Below are positions 43,472-52,407 of a DNA stretch of 64,000 bases, one piece after another. The translations under genes were made by a program, and so were the position numbers. The DNA comes from Halobaculum litoreum (GTDB lineage Archaea; Halobacteriota; Halobacteria; Halobacteriales; Haloferacaceae). The stretch is taken from positions 930,001-994,000 of the forward strand of contig NZ_CP126156.1 of the NCBI RefSeq assembly GCF_030127125.1. The letters are read 5' to 3'. The notes below the pieces were generated by a model, which was not told where the DNA came from, did not search any database, and worked only from the letters and a program-made list of their open reading frames with translations. Numbering within the stretch: position 1 is the first letter of the stretch; each line of letters opens with the position of its first letter.

Positions 43472-43843
43472 ATGGCGACTCACAGCCCCACAGCCGACAC
43501 CGAATCGGTCCTCACCCACCACCTCGACGCGTTCATGGACCAGGACATGGAGGAGATGCTGGCCGACTACACGGAGGACTCGGTCGTCGTCACGAGCACG
43601 AAGGGGACGTTCCGCGGCCTCGACGAGATCGAGACGCTGTTCGAGCAGTTCTTCGCGGAGTTCTCCCAGTCGCCGGTCGAGTTCGCGATGGACGAACAGC
43701 AGGTCGAGGGCGAGGTCGCGTACATCCGCTGGCACGCCGAGACGCCCGAACGGGTGTACGAGTTCGCGACCGACACGTTCGTGATCCGCGACGGGATCAT
43801 CGAGACACAGACGTTCGCCGCGGAGACGACCCCGAAGAACTGA
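43472..43843 (+). CDS. NTF2-like/SnoaL-like protein
   Basis: The 123-residue protein has the cone-shaped NTF2 fold pattern: helix VLTHHLDAFMDQDMEEMLADYTEDSVVV (about residues 13-40), GTFRGLDEIETLFEQFF near 46-62, and beta strands VAYIRWHAETPERVYEFATDTFVIRDGIIETQTF near 84-117. Such proteins act as small hydrolases, isomerases or ligand carriers; the pocket residues do not identify a substrate. It starts 101 bases after pccA. Confidence 0.83.
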   Translation: MATHSPTADTESVLTHHLDAFMDQDMEEMLADYTEDSVVVTSTKGTFRGLDEIETLFEQFFAEFSQSPVEFAMDEQQVEGEVAYIRWHAETPERVYEFATDTFVIRDGIIETQTFAAETTPKN

Positions 43844-43894
43844 CCGACCGCGTTTCGACCCGCCGCGTCCCGACTCCCGTCGGGGCCGCGGGCG

Positions 43895-44998
43895 TCAGAT
43901 GCCGAACGTCGCGCGCAGCATGTCGCGCGTCCCCGGGCCCATCCCGACCGCCGTCACCGCGATGAGCAACAGCACCGCGTAGCGCGGCGACTCCTCGAAC
44001 AGTTCCTCCTCGAAGATGGCGAGCACGAACACCGCCGCGACCAGTTTGACGACGAGGAACGGCCACGCCGCGCCCGCGGTGTCGACGATGAACTGGTTGA
44101 CCGGGTGTTTGGGGACGAGGTTCGGGCCGGCGCCGAGCGCGACCATGTAGTCGAGGCCGACGACGTTCGCGACGCCGTCGAGCGCGTGCGCGCCGATGAC
44201 GACGGCGCCGGCGGCGCCGGTGCCCGAGTGGACCCACGGGATCGCCGCCTTCGTCGCGTACCACGTCGCCGCGGTGGTGACCGCGGTACCCAGCAGGATG
44301 ACACCGATCACCTGCGCGTAGAAGGTGACGACGGTGTCCGGCGCGAGCGCGAGCGCGACGAGGAACCCCACGGTGACGACGTTGAGCGCGACCCCGATCC
44401 ACAGGATCGGCCGTTCGGTCGACGCGAGCGCGCCGTTTCGGTGGAGCGAGACGACGGCGACGACGGCCGCGAGGGTGATCGCGAAGACGGTGAAGTAGAT
44501 GATCGGGCTGATGAGCAGCGTGTTCAGCGGGTAGCCGAACAGCGACGCCTCCATCGCGTTGTCGGCGTCCTCGACGACGCGCAGCGCGCCCCCGAAGAAG
44601 AAGTACGGGACGAGCGCGAGGAAGAAGTCGGTCGTCCGCGCGATGTCCAGCCGCTGCAACAGGAGCACGACGCCCGACAGCGCCACCAACAGCGTGACGA
44701 CGTAGCCCGCCTCCGAGACGAGCGTGTAGCCGGGGTACGCGACCGGCTCCGCGGCCGCGGCACACTCGGCCGACGAGTAGAGGTACTCGACGCTGCTGCC
44801 GGGGCGGATCGCACACACCGCCGAGTTGGCGTCGGCCTGCACGGGGCCCCAGAAGTAGTGCCACAGGAAGCCGTCGTACACGGCCTCGGGGAACGCCAGC
44901 GCGCCCGCCGCGAGCGCGAGGGCCGCCGCCGCGACGGCCCCGAGGTACGCGCGCTCGGGAGAGGTGCCGAGCCGGTCCGCGAGCGAGGAGGTCGACAT
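43895..44998 (-). CDS. DUF63 family polytopic membrane protein
   Basis: This 367-residue protein has about eight to ten hydrophobic segments, consistent with a multi-pass membrane protein. The segments [26 protein letters not shown] and [24 protein letters not shown] are typical of DUF63, an archaeal family of unknown function. The segment [27 protein letters not shown] near 248-274 carries conserved His and Asp residues suggestive of an active site, but no reaction is known. Downstream lies the NTF2-like gene in the converging orientation. Confidence 0.85.
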   Translation of the reverse strand: MSTSSLADRLGTSPERAYLGAVAAAALALAAGALAFPEAVYDGFLWHYFWGPVQADANSAVCAIRPGSSVEYLYSSAECAAAAEPVAYPGYTLVSEAGYVVTLLVALSGVVLLLQRLDIARTTDFFLALVPYFFFGGALRVVEDADNAMEASLFGYPLNTLLISPIIYFTVFAITLAAVVAVVSLHRNGALASTERPILWIGVALNVVTVGFLVALALAPDTVVTFYAQVIGVILLGTAVTTAATWYATKAAIPWVHSGTGAAGAVVIGAHALDGVANVVGLDYMVALGAGPNLVPKHPVNQFIVDTAGAAWPFLVVKLVAAVFVLAIFEEELFEESPRYAVLLLIAVTAVGMGPGTRDMLRATFGI

Positions 44999-45139
44999 AC
45001 CGGCACGCGGCGGCGCTCGTCGTTCAAGGTGTCGGTTCCGTGTGTGAGCGACACCGTCGGGGGGCGACGCGGCGGCGCGGCGGCGCGCGACGACGCCGTC
45101 GCTGGCGGGGCGGCTGTCGCGAGAACGTCGAATACCCGA

Positions 45140-45334
45140 TTACGCCGCGGCCGCGCTGGACGCCTTCTTGCGCGTGATGTAGCCCGCGATGCGGTTGCGC
45201 ACGCCCTTCGACTCGACGTTGGTCAGCCTCGCGACGTTCTCCTTGTTCGTCTCGAAGTCCGTGTTGAACGACTGCGGGTACTTCTCCAGCAGGAGCGTCG
45301 CCAGCTGCTTGACGTACTTCGGTTTGATCGCCAT
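45140..45334 (-). CDS. rps17e: Ribosomal protein S17e (30S)
   Basis: This 64-residue small-subunit protein begins MAIKPKYVKQLATLLLEKYP and continues with TNVESKGVRNRIAGYITRKK, the S17e family signature. A TATA-like box (minus-strand CGCTTTTAGTTC, 45356-45367) supports the ATG at 45334. It stands alone as a single-gene unit between DUF63 and the DUF447 operon. Confidence 0.95.
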   Translation of the reverse strand: MAIKPKYVKQLATLLLEKYPQSFNTDFETNKENVARLTNVESKGVRNRIAGYITRKKASSAAAA

Positions 45335-45395
45335 GTGCAATGGTACACGAAACGCGAACTAAAAGCGTTCGTTCCGGGCCGAACGGCGCGGCGTG

Positions 45396-46087
45396 CTACC
45401 CCTGCGGGCTGCCGTCGCCGTCGTCGCCGTCCTCCCGCCACCCGCTCGCCGCGCTCAGGGTCGCGAACGCCTCGCGCTCGGCGGGCCCGCCGCACCGCTC
45501 GACGACGGCCTCGAAGTAGCGGAGCCGCTCCAGCAGCGTCGCGGTGTCGTACGCCGGCACGTCCAGCCGCGAGGCGGCCACCGTCGCGTCGACGACCGCG
45601 CCGAACGCGCGGTTGATCGTCCGCACGCCCGTCCGCTCGACGGCCGCGTCGACGACGTGCAGGTGCCAGTCCACCCACTGCGTCCCGCCGCGCTCGCCGG
45701 CGTCGACGCGCTCGGCGTCGACCTCGGCCCACGCGTCCGCGGAGTCGAGCACGGGCGTCTCCTCCTCGCGAACCGTCGCGGCCGCGTCGACGAAGTCGCG
45801 CGGGTCGGTGACGAACTGGACGACGCCGCCGCCGCGCTCGCGGAAGTTGCGCCACGTGCGCGTCCGCCCCCACGTCCGGGCGCGGACCGGCGCGTCCGGG
45901 GCCCGCCCGTCGTGCGTGGGCGGGTGGAGGCCGAGCGCGGCGACGTTCCACAGGTCGTTCGGCCCGAGGGTCGCCACGACGGACTCGGTGACGCCCGCGA
46001 GCGAGACGGGCCAGTCGCCGTCCGCCGAGCCGGGGTCCGCCGCTCCGTCGTCCGCCCGTCCGCCGCCCCCCGCCCGTCGTCGCTCAC
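45396..46087 (-). CDS. DUF447 family protein, FMN-binding split-barrel-like (apparent one-base frameshift near N-terminus)
   Basis: From the GTG at 45977 the frame gives ATLGPNDLWNVAALGLHPP, but the expected family N-terminus (WPVSLAGVTESVV) lies upstream in the same frame without a start. A GTG at 46087, which overlaps the citG stop (GTGA), leads into it only if the six-C run 46066-46071 is read with one extra base. The rest contains FRERGGGVVQFVTDPRDFVDAA and a C-terminal helical segment. The family resembles flavin-reductase-like split barrels; its function is not established. Its overlap with citG suggests a shared pathway. Confidence 0.78.
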
Positions 46088-46962
46088 ACCGTCACCCCGC
46101 GTTCGAGCGCGACGAACAGCGCCGCCGCGGTCAGGTCGGCGGTCGTGCCGGGGTTGATCCCGCGGTCGACCAGCTCACCGGCCCACGACTCCGCCTCCGC
46201 GAGCGAGTCGACCGCCGCCGCGCGCTCGCGGACCTCCCGGGCGACCGCGGGGCCGTGCTGGGTGCGGACGAGCGTGTCGTCGGCCTCGGCCAGCAGGTCG
46301 AGGAACGCGCGGGCCGCCCGGTCGGCGACCGGCCCCTCGTCCGCCGCGACGGCCTCGGCCGCGCGGAACACGCGCGGGAACCCCTCGACCCAATCGCGGG
46401 CGTTCGCGTCGCCGGGCGTCCCCGCGTCGTCGACGGGCGCCGCCGACTCGGCCAGCACGTCGAACAGGGTGTGGCCGCGCTCGCGCAGCGCCGGCACCGC
46501 GTCGGCGCCGCGGCGCACGTCGAGGGCGTCCAGCCCCGGCGGCGGGTCCGCCACCGCGACGCCGACGTGCTCGAACGCCCGGTAGAAGCCGGCGGCGTCG
46601 TCGACCGTCGTCGCTTCACACACGGACCGAACCCCCTCGGGGGAGAGGTCGTCCGCGGCGGCCGCCCGGACGAGCGGCACGAGCAGGAGGAGACAGCCGA
46701 ACTGCGTGTTCCCGCCCGACTGCTCGCTCATCCCGGCGACGGCCGCCTCGAACGCCTCGCCGACGGGGGCGCCCGCGGCGGCCCGGTCGAGCCCCGGTCG
46801 GGCGCCGACCGCGCCGGCGAGGAACTGCTCGAAGCGCAGGTCCGCGAGGTCGCGGCGGCGGTCGACGTTGCCCGGCTTCGGCGTCCCCGCGACCTCCACC
46901 AGCAGCGCGAGTTCGGCGTTCGCCGCGGGGCCGCGCCGCGGCGGGTCGACGCCCTCGCTCAT
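46084..46962 (-). CDS. CitG-like triphosphoribosyl-dephospho-CoA synthase family protein
   Basis: The 292-residue protein has the CitG/MdcB signature: LVEVAGTPKPGNVDRRRD near residues 21-38 and GGNTQFGCLLLLVPLVRAA near 82-100. In bacteria CitG makes the citrate-lyase prosthetic group from ATP and dephospho-CoA. No citrate lyase gene is here; haloarchaeal homologues are thought to serve another nucleotide-transfer step. The ATG overlaps the stop of the upstream Dus-like gene (ATGA), and its own stop overlaps the DUF447 GTG, so the whole set is translationally coupled. Confidence 0.85.
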   Translation of the reverse strand: MSEGVDPPRRGPAANAELALLVEVAGTPKPGNVDRRRDLADLRFEQFLAGAVGARPGLDRAAAGAPVGEAFEAAVAGMSEQSGGNTQFGCLLLLVPLVRAAAADDLSPEGVRSVCEATTVDDAAGFYRAFEHVGVAVADPPPGLDALDVRRGADAVPALRERGHTLFDVLAESAAPVDDAGTPGDANARDWVEGFPRVFRAAEAVAADEGPVADRAARAFLDLLAEADDTLVRTQHGPAVAREVRERAAAVDSLAEAESWAGELVDRGINPGTTADLTAAALFVALERGVTV

Positions 46963-47807
46963 CGGGGCGCCCCCGGCGACGGCCCGCGGCCGCGTGCCGA
47001 ACGCACGGTCGCCGGGGACGCCGCGGTCCACTCGTCGACCGCCTCGCGGACGCGGCCGAGCACGCGCGGGTCGTCGCTCGGCCGCCCCACGCTCACCGCG
47101 TCGGCGCCGGCCGCGAGGTACTCCCGCGCCGTCGCGCGGTCGCGGACGCCGTTGTTCGCGATCACCACGAGGTCGGGGGCGGCGGCCTTCACGAGCGCGA
47201 CCACGCCCTCGCTGTCCATCGCGTCGACGTGGACCGCGTCCGCGCCCGCGTCCGCCACGGCCCGCGCGGTCGCCGGGAGGTCGACCCCGTCGACCTCGGC
47301 GCGCACCTTCACGCTCACCTCGGCGCCCGCGTCGGCGGCGGCCGCGACGTACTCGCACAGCCGCTCGGTGTCGCCCAACAGCGTCTCGCCACAGCCCGCC
47401 TCGCACAGCTCCGACTGGCGGCAGTGGGCGTTCACCTCCACCACGGCGTCGTGGGCCGCACACGCCTCCGCCGCGCCCCGCACGGCGTCGACCGACGTGG
47501 CGCGGACGTTGACGCCGACCCGGAGGTCGGCGTCCGCGAGCGCGGCCACCTGCCCGTCGACCCACGCGATCGGGTCCGGCGGGAGGAACTCCGAGCGGTT
47601 GCGATCGGCGACGCTCGCCCGGGCGGCCTCGCGGGCGGCCCCGTCCACCGCGATGCCGCCGAGGAACGCGAGGCCGGCGTACGCGGCCCCCGCCCGGGCC
47701 CACGCCGCGTCCGCGACGCCCGAGAGGCTCGCGAGCGCGAGCGGCGTGTCGACGCCGAGGTCGGCGACGGTCGCCGCCCCGGTCGCGCGGCCCCCGCCGC
47801 CGCTCAC
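46959..47807 (-). CDS. tRNA-dihydrouridine synthase-like TIM-barrel protein
   Basis: This 282-residue protein is a TIM-barrel flavoprotein of the dihydrouridine synthase/DHOD-like group: [16 protein letters not shown] near 20-35, [19 protein letters not shown] near 117-135 (the Cys of the QSELCE segment may be catalytic, as in Dus), and [30 protein letters not shown] near 198-227. It could reduce uridine in tRNA or act on another pyrimidine-like ring. It starts at a GTG at 47807 overlapping the cofD stop, so it is coupled to the F420 gene. Confidence 0.75.
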   Translation of the reverse strand: MSGGGGRATGAATVADLGVDTPLALASLSGVADAAWARAGAAYAGLAFLGGIAVDGAAREAARASVADRNRSEFLPPDPIAWVDGQVAALADADLRVGVNVRATSVDAVRGAAEACAAHDAVVEVNAHCRQSELCEAGCGETLLGDTERLCEYVAAAADAGAEVSVKVRAEVDGVDLPATARAVADAGADAVHVDAMDSEGVVALVKAAAPDLVVIANNGVRDRATAREYLAAGADAVSVGRPSDDPRVLGRVREAVDEWTAASPATVRSARGRGPSPGAPR

Positions 47808-48796
47808 CGCGCCACCTCCAGCGCCTCCCGGCACGCCCGCGCGACGCGGGCCGCGTCGGCCGTGTCGCCGATCCGGGTGTCCGTGCGGACGACCGGTCGG
47901 TCGAGCGCGGTGCCGTCGTCGTCGTCGAGCACGAACGCGTCGGCGAACGGGTACGCGTCGGCGACGCCCGCGGTGCTCGGCTCCCGACCCGTCCCGCGCA
48001 TCAGGTCGGCGGCCGGGCCCGAGAACACCCGGTCCTCCACGAACGGCGAGACGGCGACGACGGTGGTCTCCGCGAGCGCCTCGCGGACCCCGTCGAGCGC
48101 GAGCATCGGCCCGATGCTCGTCACCGGGTTCGAGGGGCCGACCACCACGTCGTCGCGCAGGGCCTCGCGGACGGCGTCGGTCGGCGCCGCCGCGTCGGCG
48201 CCGCGGAACTCGACGTCCTCGACCGCCGGGGCGCCGCGTTCGGCGACCCAGTACTCCTGGAAGTGCAGCGGGCCGTCCTCGGTGTGGACGATCGTCGCCA
48301 CCGGGTCGTCGCTCATCGGCACCACGTCGACGTCGAGGCCGAACGCCTCGGCGAGCGTGCGCGTCACCTCGGTGAGCGTGTGTCCCTCGTCGAGCAGGGA
48401 GGTGCGCGTGAGGTGGACCGCGCGGTCGCGGTCGCCGATCTCCATGAACTCCGCGACGCCCGAGAAGCGCCGCCAGCGGGCGATGTCGCGCCCCGCCGTC
48501 TGCGCCTCGTCGTCCAGGTACCGGGGGCCGCCCTCCAGCCCGGCGGCGTCGGCGAGTCGCGACAGTTCCGCGTGCGTCTCGGTCGTGTCGTCGGCGATCC
48601 CCCACCACCGCTCGGTGTCGAGGACGCCGCCGCCGTGGAACAGGACGGTGTCGACGTCCGGGCAGACGAGGTGGCCGCCGAGTTCGACGTCGTCGCCGGT
48701 GTTGCCGACGACCGTCGTCGACTCCGGGGCGAACACGCCCGCGGCACCGTCCAGCAGCTTCGGCGTGCCGGTGCCGCCGGCGAGGAACGTGACCAT
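47804..48796 (-). CDS. cofD: 2-phospho-L-lactate transferase (CofD), F420 biosynthesis
   Basis: CofD joins the lactyl or phosphoenolpyruvyl moiety to the deazaflavin FO to make F420-0. The 330-residue protein starts [17 protein letters not shown] (family P-loop-like start), has [28 protein letters not shown] near 26-53 and [16 protein letters not shown] near 204-219. The ATG at 48796 is chosen because the open frame upstream extends into the divergent hexapeptide gene. The downstream genes overlap it by four bases each. Other F420 genes (cofC, cofG/H, cofE) are not in the window. Confidence 0.93.
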   Translation of the reverse strand: MVTFLAGGTGTPKLLDGAAGVFAPESTTVVGNTGDDVELGGHLVCPDVDTVLFHGGGVLDTERWWGIADDTTETHAELSRLADAAGLEGGPRYLDDEAQTAGRDIARWRRFSGVAEFMEIGDRDRAVHLTRTSLLDEGHTLTEVTRTLAEAFGLDVDVVPMSDDPVATIVHTEDGPLHFQEYWVAERGAPAVEDVEFRGADAAAPTDAVREALRDDVVVGPSNPVTSIGPMLALDGVREALAETTVVAVSPFVEDRVFSGPAADLMRGTGREPSTAGVADAYPFADAFVLDDDDGTALDRPVVRTDTRIGDTADAARVARACREALEVAR

Positions 48797-48893
48797 ACCG
48801 CCGCTTGCATCCCGGCGGACTTGTACGCTGTCGTTGCGCCGGTCGGCTGTCGGCGTCCACAGGTTCAAGCCCCGCAGCCCCGCACCCGCACCC

Positions 48894-49394
48894 GTGATCA
48901 GATCCTTCGACGGGACGGCCCCGGACGTCCACGACGACGCGTACGTCGACGAGGCGGCGGTCGTCGTCGGCGACGTCGGACTGGCGGCGGGCGCGAGCGT
49001 GTGGCCGAACGCGACGCTGCGCGGCGACCACGGGCGCATCGAGGTCGGCCGCGACAGCAACGTGCAGGACGGCGCGGTGCTCCACGAGGACGCCGTGCTC
49101 GAACCGGAGGTGACCGTCGGCCACAACGCCATCGTCCACGCGGCCACGGTCGCCGAGGGCGCGCTCGTCGGGATGAACGCGGTCGTGCTCGACGACGCCC
49201 GCGTCGGCGAGGAGGCGGTCGTCGCCGCGGGCGCGGTCGTCACCGAGGGGACGCAGGTGCCGCCGCGGACGCTCGTCGCGGGCGTCCCCGCGGAGCCGAA
49301 AACGGAACTGGAGGACCCGCCCACGCGCGCGGCGGCCGCCCACTACACGGCACTCGCGGAGCGGTACGAGGAGACGAGCGAACGCGTCGAGTGA
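48894..49394 (+). CDS. Gamma-carbonic-anhydrase-like hexapeptide repeat protein
   Basis: This 166-residue protein is a left-handed beta-helix with the sequence [41 protein letters not shown] at residues 4-44 and repeats [LIV]-G-x-x-x-x such as [24 protein letters not shown]. Histidine residues in [21 protein letters not shown] match the trimer zinc site of gamma-class carbonic anhydrase-like proteins. Carbonic anhydrase activity is possible but not proven. The start is a GTG at 48894. It diverges from cofD. Confidence 0.87.
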   Translation: MIRSFDGTAPDVHDDAYVDEAAVVVGDVGLAAGASVWPNATLRGDHGRIEVGRDSNVQDGAVLHEDAVLEPEVTVGHNAIVHAATVAEGALVGMNAVVLDDARVGEEAVVAAGAVVTEGTQVPPRTLVAGVPAEPKTELEDPPTRAAAAHYTALAERYEETSERVE

Positions 49395-49401
49395 CCGCCG
49401 C

Positions 49402-49668
49402 CTACTCGTCGTCCGCGGGGTCGGTGCGCGCCCGCTTCTCGGCGCGGCTGTCGCGCCGGTCGACGAGGAACTCCAGCAGGGCGCCGGCGGCGACGAGCAG
49501 CGACACCCACCGCGTGAGCGACACGTACCACTCGCTGGGCTCCAGGTCCTCCGGGTTGTCGTAGCCGGCGAGGAGGAGTCGGTTCGCGTAGGCGATGGTT
49601 CGTTCCGGGAACGCGGCCCCGGCGAGACCGAACACCACCGTCGTCAGGGTCGATTTCGTTCGACGCAC
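49402..49668 (-). CDS. Small membrane-associated haloarchaeal protein
   Basis: This 88-residue protein is read from a GTG at 49668. It has two hydrophobic segments, STLTTVVFGLAGAAFPERTI and YVSLTRWVSLLVAAGALLEFL, and a charged C-terminus (RRDSRAEKRARTDPADDE). No domain is recognised. It converges with the hexapeptide gene (7 bases between stops) and lies downstream of the three-paralogue locus on the same strand. Confidence 0.6.
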   Translation of the reverse strand: MRRTKSTLTTVVFGLAGAAFPERTIAYANRLLLAGYDNPEDLEPSEWYVSLTRWVSLLVAAGALLEFLVDRRDSRAEKRARTDPADDE

Positions 49669-49720
49669 GCGTCGACGTAGGGGGGCGACCGGTGAAAACC
49701 TCCCGGCGATCGCCGGCCGG

Positions 49721-50230
49721 TCACTCGCCGTCGCCACCGGACGCCCCGTCTTCGGTCGCCCCGCTCCGCGCGAGTCCGGGCGGTGTGGGGGTCGGCACCA
49801 GCGTCGCCGACAGCGACGCAGTGGCGGTCGCCTCGCGGTCGAACCGCCGCGCCGCCGCCACGCCGGCGGTGTCGGCCAGGAGGCCGTACGCCCCGCCCGA
49901 CTGGCCGTCGTCCTCGCCGGCCTCGGCGACACGCATGTCGAACTCGACCTCGACGGTCGCCTCCCCGAACTGGTAGCGGGTCGGCGTCAGCCCCAGTTCC
50001 AACAGCGACCGGTCGACCGGGTCGGCGGCGGTCGTCGTCACCGACCCGTCGGCGTCCCGAGTCCGGACGAGCCGCGGCGTCACCGGCACCCGCGTCTCGG
50101 CGTACGTCCGCACCGACTCGGCCAGCCCACGGTCCAACTCCGCCTGTGCGGCCGCGACGCTGGCGGCGAGTCGGGACACCAACTCCTCGAACGGGACGTC
50201 GACGGGGGCGGCGCGCTCGCGCCCGGTCAT
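49721..50230 (-). CDS. Paralogue 3 of the small-protein family (system candidate, gene E)
   Basis: This 169-residue protein has three parts that match its two relatives in the locus. The N-terminus is an amphipathic helix (VPFEELVSRLAASVAAAQAELDRG, about 12-35). The middle is a beta-rich stretch that starts YQFGEATVEVEFDMRV near 86-101. The C-terminus is LVPTPTPPGL, close to the VPVPPP element of the others. The family resembles DUF2589-like proteins in general layout (helix, then beta domain ending in a Pro-rich segment); this is inference. It starts 19 bases after the reconstructed end of gene D and is probably in one transcript with it. Confidence 0.65.
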   Translation of the reverse strand: MTGRERAAPVDVPFEELVSRLAASVAAAQAELDRGLAESVRTYAETRVPVTPRLVRTRDADGSVTTTAADPVDRSLLELGLTPTRYQFGEATVEVEFDMRVAEAGEDDGQSGGAYGLLADTAGVAAARRFDREATATASLSATLVPTPTPPGLARSGATEDGASGGDGE

Positions 50231-50249
50231 CCGTCGGTCCGCGCGGCGT

Positions 50250-50771
50250 TCACGTCGACGGGTCGGTGTCGGTCCGGTCGTCGAACGTCTCGATCCGCGG
50301 CATGAGGAACTCCGGCGGCGGCACCGGCACCATCGTCGTCACGAGCCGGCTCGTCCCGTGGACCTCCTTGCCGAACTTCCGGTTGTGTTCGACCTCCGCG
50401 GAGACGTTCCAGCTGACGACCCCCCCAGTCGGCTTCGAACTCCGTCTCGACGGCGACGTTCGTCTCCGTCTGGAGCTGCGTCTTGATGTCCATCTCCACC
50501 TCGATGGTCGCCTCGCTGAACTGGTAGAACGTCGGCGCCAGCCCGACCTGTAGCAGCGACATCGTGACGACCTCCGGGTCGTCGAAAGTGATGCCGCTGT
50601 CGGTCACGTGTCGCGTCAGGTTCGTGACGATGTCGACCTCCTCGTCGGCCAGCGCCTGCGCGGTCGCGACCGAGTTCTTGTCTAGTGCGTGCTGGGCGTC
50701 CGCGACCCCCTTTCGCCAGCTTGTGCACCATGTCCGGGAGCGGTACGTCCAACAGTTCTTGTCCTACTGAC
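50250..50771 (-). pseudogene. Paralogue 2 of the small-protein family (gene D, two apparent frameshifts)
   Basis: Reconstructed from the ATG at 50771, the product is about 173 residues. It starts MSVGQELLDVPLPDMVHKLA, continues as KGVADAQHALDKNSVATAQA after removing one G from the run 50706-50710, and ends in VSWNVSAEVEHNRKFGKEV and LVTTMVPVPPPEFLMPRI after removing one G from the run 50420-50426. A TATA box (minus-strand ACGTTTATC, 50810-50818) precedes it. Core features match genes A and E: an amphipathic helix, FYQFSEATIEVEMDIKTQ, then the Pro-rich VPVPPP. Both breaks are one-base insertions in G runs, so the gene is probably intact in the organism. Confidence 0.68.
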
Positions 50772-50809
50772 ATCCTTGTGCCTCGATAGTACGGCACGCG
50801 AGGAAACGA

Positions 50810-50818
50810 GATAAACGT
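50810..50818 (-). promoter_or_regulatory. TATA box for the gene D-E unit
   Basis: Minus-strand ACGTTTATC lies about 39-47 bases before the ATG at 50771, implying a leader of about 15 bases. It shows that genes D and E form a unit separate from A-B-C. Confidence 0.55.
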
Positions 50819-50905
50819 ATCTGGCGGCGGAACGAACCCGTGTTCCGACGCATCGCTCCGCGATCCGGTCGTTCGCTCCCCGCCCGTTCCGCCGCCGCCG
50901 TCGCC

Positions 50906-51235
50906 TTACACCCCGAGCGCGCTCCGCAATCGCTCCATGTCCACCGAGACGCCGCCGACGTGTGCGACCGCCGGCCGGTCGCGGAGCGACTCCGCGGCCG
51001 CGAAGTCGGCGTAGACGAGGTAGGCGTCGCCTTCGGCGAGGAAGACGGCGTCTCGCCCGCCGACGGCCTCCAGCAGCACTCGCTCGAACGCGGCGCGCGC
51101 CCCGTCGTCGCCGCGGTTCCCCGGCGCCGGAGTCACCACGAAGAAGCCCGCGTCGCCCGCGGGCCGCGTCACGTCGACCCGTGCGCCGAACGCCGTCGCG
51201 ACGGCCGCCGGGTCCGCGCCGTCCCCGGTCGTCAC
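50906..51235 (-). CDS. Unknown acidic protein (gene C of the locus)
   Basis: This 109-residue protein is read from a GTG at 51235 that overlaps the stop of gene B, so the two are coupled. It is alpha/beta-looking, with FFVVTPAPGNRGDDGARAAFERVLLEAVGGRDAVFLAEGDAYLVYADF near residues 31-77 and a Val/His-containing end (VAHVGGVSVDMERLRSALGV). No domain is recognised, and nothing like it is visible elsewhere in the window. It has a short glycine loop (PGNRGDDG) that is not a clear nucleotide-binding site. Confidence 0.6.
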   Translation of the reverse strand: MTTGDGADPAAVATAFGARVDVTRPAGDAGFFVVTPAPGNRGDDGARAAFERVLLEAVGGRDAVFLAEGDAYLVYADFAAAESLRDRPAVAHVGGVSVDMERLRSALGV

Positions 51236-52407
51236 CGCGTCTCACCCGCCAGCCGGCCGGCAGCGGCGACCCAGTCGTCGGCCCGAGAGGTCGAGGTGTT
51301 CGCCGCCGCGGCGACGCGGTCGACGTCCGCGGCCGCCAGCTCGGCGAACGTTTCGATCCCGGCGTCCACGAGCCGTTCGGCGTAGGTCGGGCCGATGCCG
51401 TCGATCCGTTCGAGGTCGTCCGGCTCAGCGGCCGGCGTCCCCTGTGACTCCCGGTCCGTCTCCTCCCCGGTCGGCCCGGTGTCGCCGGCCGCATCGGGGG
51501 CCGCGCTCGGGCGGGTCCCCTGCAGCGAGTCGTCGTCGGGTGCGGCGGCCCGCCCGACCGTGAGGTCGACGGGCGCGCCCGGCTCCGCGAGCGAGTAGCT
51601 CGACGGCAGCTGTGCCAGCACGCGCCCCGGCTCCCCGTCGTCCTCCGTCACCGCGCCGACGGCGAACCCGGCGGCCGCGAGCGTCTCCCGTGCGGCCGCC
51701 AGCGACCGGCCGACCAGCGGCGGCACCTCCCGCAGGTCCGCGGGGGTGACCCCGTCCTCGCCGACCGGCGCCGCCGACGGCGTCGCCCGCGGGCGGACGG
51801 CGAAGGAGACGTCCGACAGCCCCGCGGCGTCGGCGCCGACCAGCCCCGGCAGTTGGAGCGCGACGCCGTCCTCGTGGCGCACGCCCGTCCGCAGCGTCAC
51901 CGACAGGTCCTCGACGGCGAACCCGGAGTCCGCCGCGGCGGCGTCGGCCTCCTCGGCGGCGAGCGCGAAGTCCGCGAACACTCGCGTCGCGGGGACGCTG
52001 GCGAGGGTCGGCAGCGGGGCAGCGCCTCCGGGCCGGAACACCTCCCGCGCCTCCCGGTCCTCGCGGTCCAGCAGGTCGGCCAGATCCGCACGCATCGCCG
52101 CCGCGAACGCCTCGGGGTCGAACTCCTCGGCCGCTTCGGCCTCCCGGGCGACCCGGTCGACCTCCGCCGCGAGACTCCCCAACCGCTGTGCGAGGGTGTC
52201 GTTCTCGGCGTCCAACCCCTCGACGCGCGTCCGCAACACGTCGCGCTCGGCGCGCAGTTCCGCCAGTTCGTCGCGCAGTTTCGTGTTCAGTTGCTCGGTC
52301 GCCTCGTACAGCCCGCCCAACTCCGCGCGCACGTCCGGTTCGAGCGTCTTCGCGTCGACCGTCGAGCGGGTGAACAGCGTGTACCCGCCGTCGCCGCCGC
52401 TACTCAT
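51232..52407 (-). CDS. Coiled-coil/PASTA/helix-hairpin-helix protein (gene B of the locus)
   Basis: This 391-residue protein is the largest in the locus. Residues about 25-95 are a coiled coil (heptads such as LNTKLRDELAELRAERDVL). Residues about 140-205 form a beta-rich region (FAVEDLSVTLRTGV). Residues about 227-287 match a PASTA domain, with VPPLVGRSLAAARETLAAAGFAVGAV and the ending LAEPGAPVDLTVGR. Residues about 329-389 form a helix-hairpin-helix (DDLERIDGIGPTYAERLVDAG). PASTA domains usually bind peptidoglycan in bacteria, and haloarchaea have none, so another ligand is likely. It overlaps gene A by eight bases and gene C by four. Confidence 0.78.
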   Translation of the reverse strand: MSSGGDGGYTLFTRSTVDAKTLEPDVRAELGGLYEATEQLNTKLRDELAELRAERDVLRTRVEGLDAENDTLAQRLGSLAAEVDRVAREAEAAEEFDPEAFAAAMRADLADLLDREDREAREVFRPGGAAPLPTLASVPATRVFADFALAAEEADAAAADSGFAVEDLSVTLRTGVRHEDGVALQLPGLVGADAAGLSDVSFAVRPRATPSAAPVGEDGVTPADLREVPPLVGRSLAAARETLAAAGFAVGAVTEDDGEPGRVLAQLPSSYSLAEPGAPVDLTVGRAAAPDDDSLQGTRPSAAPDAAGDTGPTGEETDRESQGTPAAEPDDLERIDGIGPTYAERLVDAGIETFAELAAADVDRVAAAANTSTSRADDWVAAAGRLAGETR

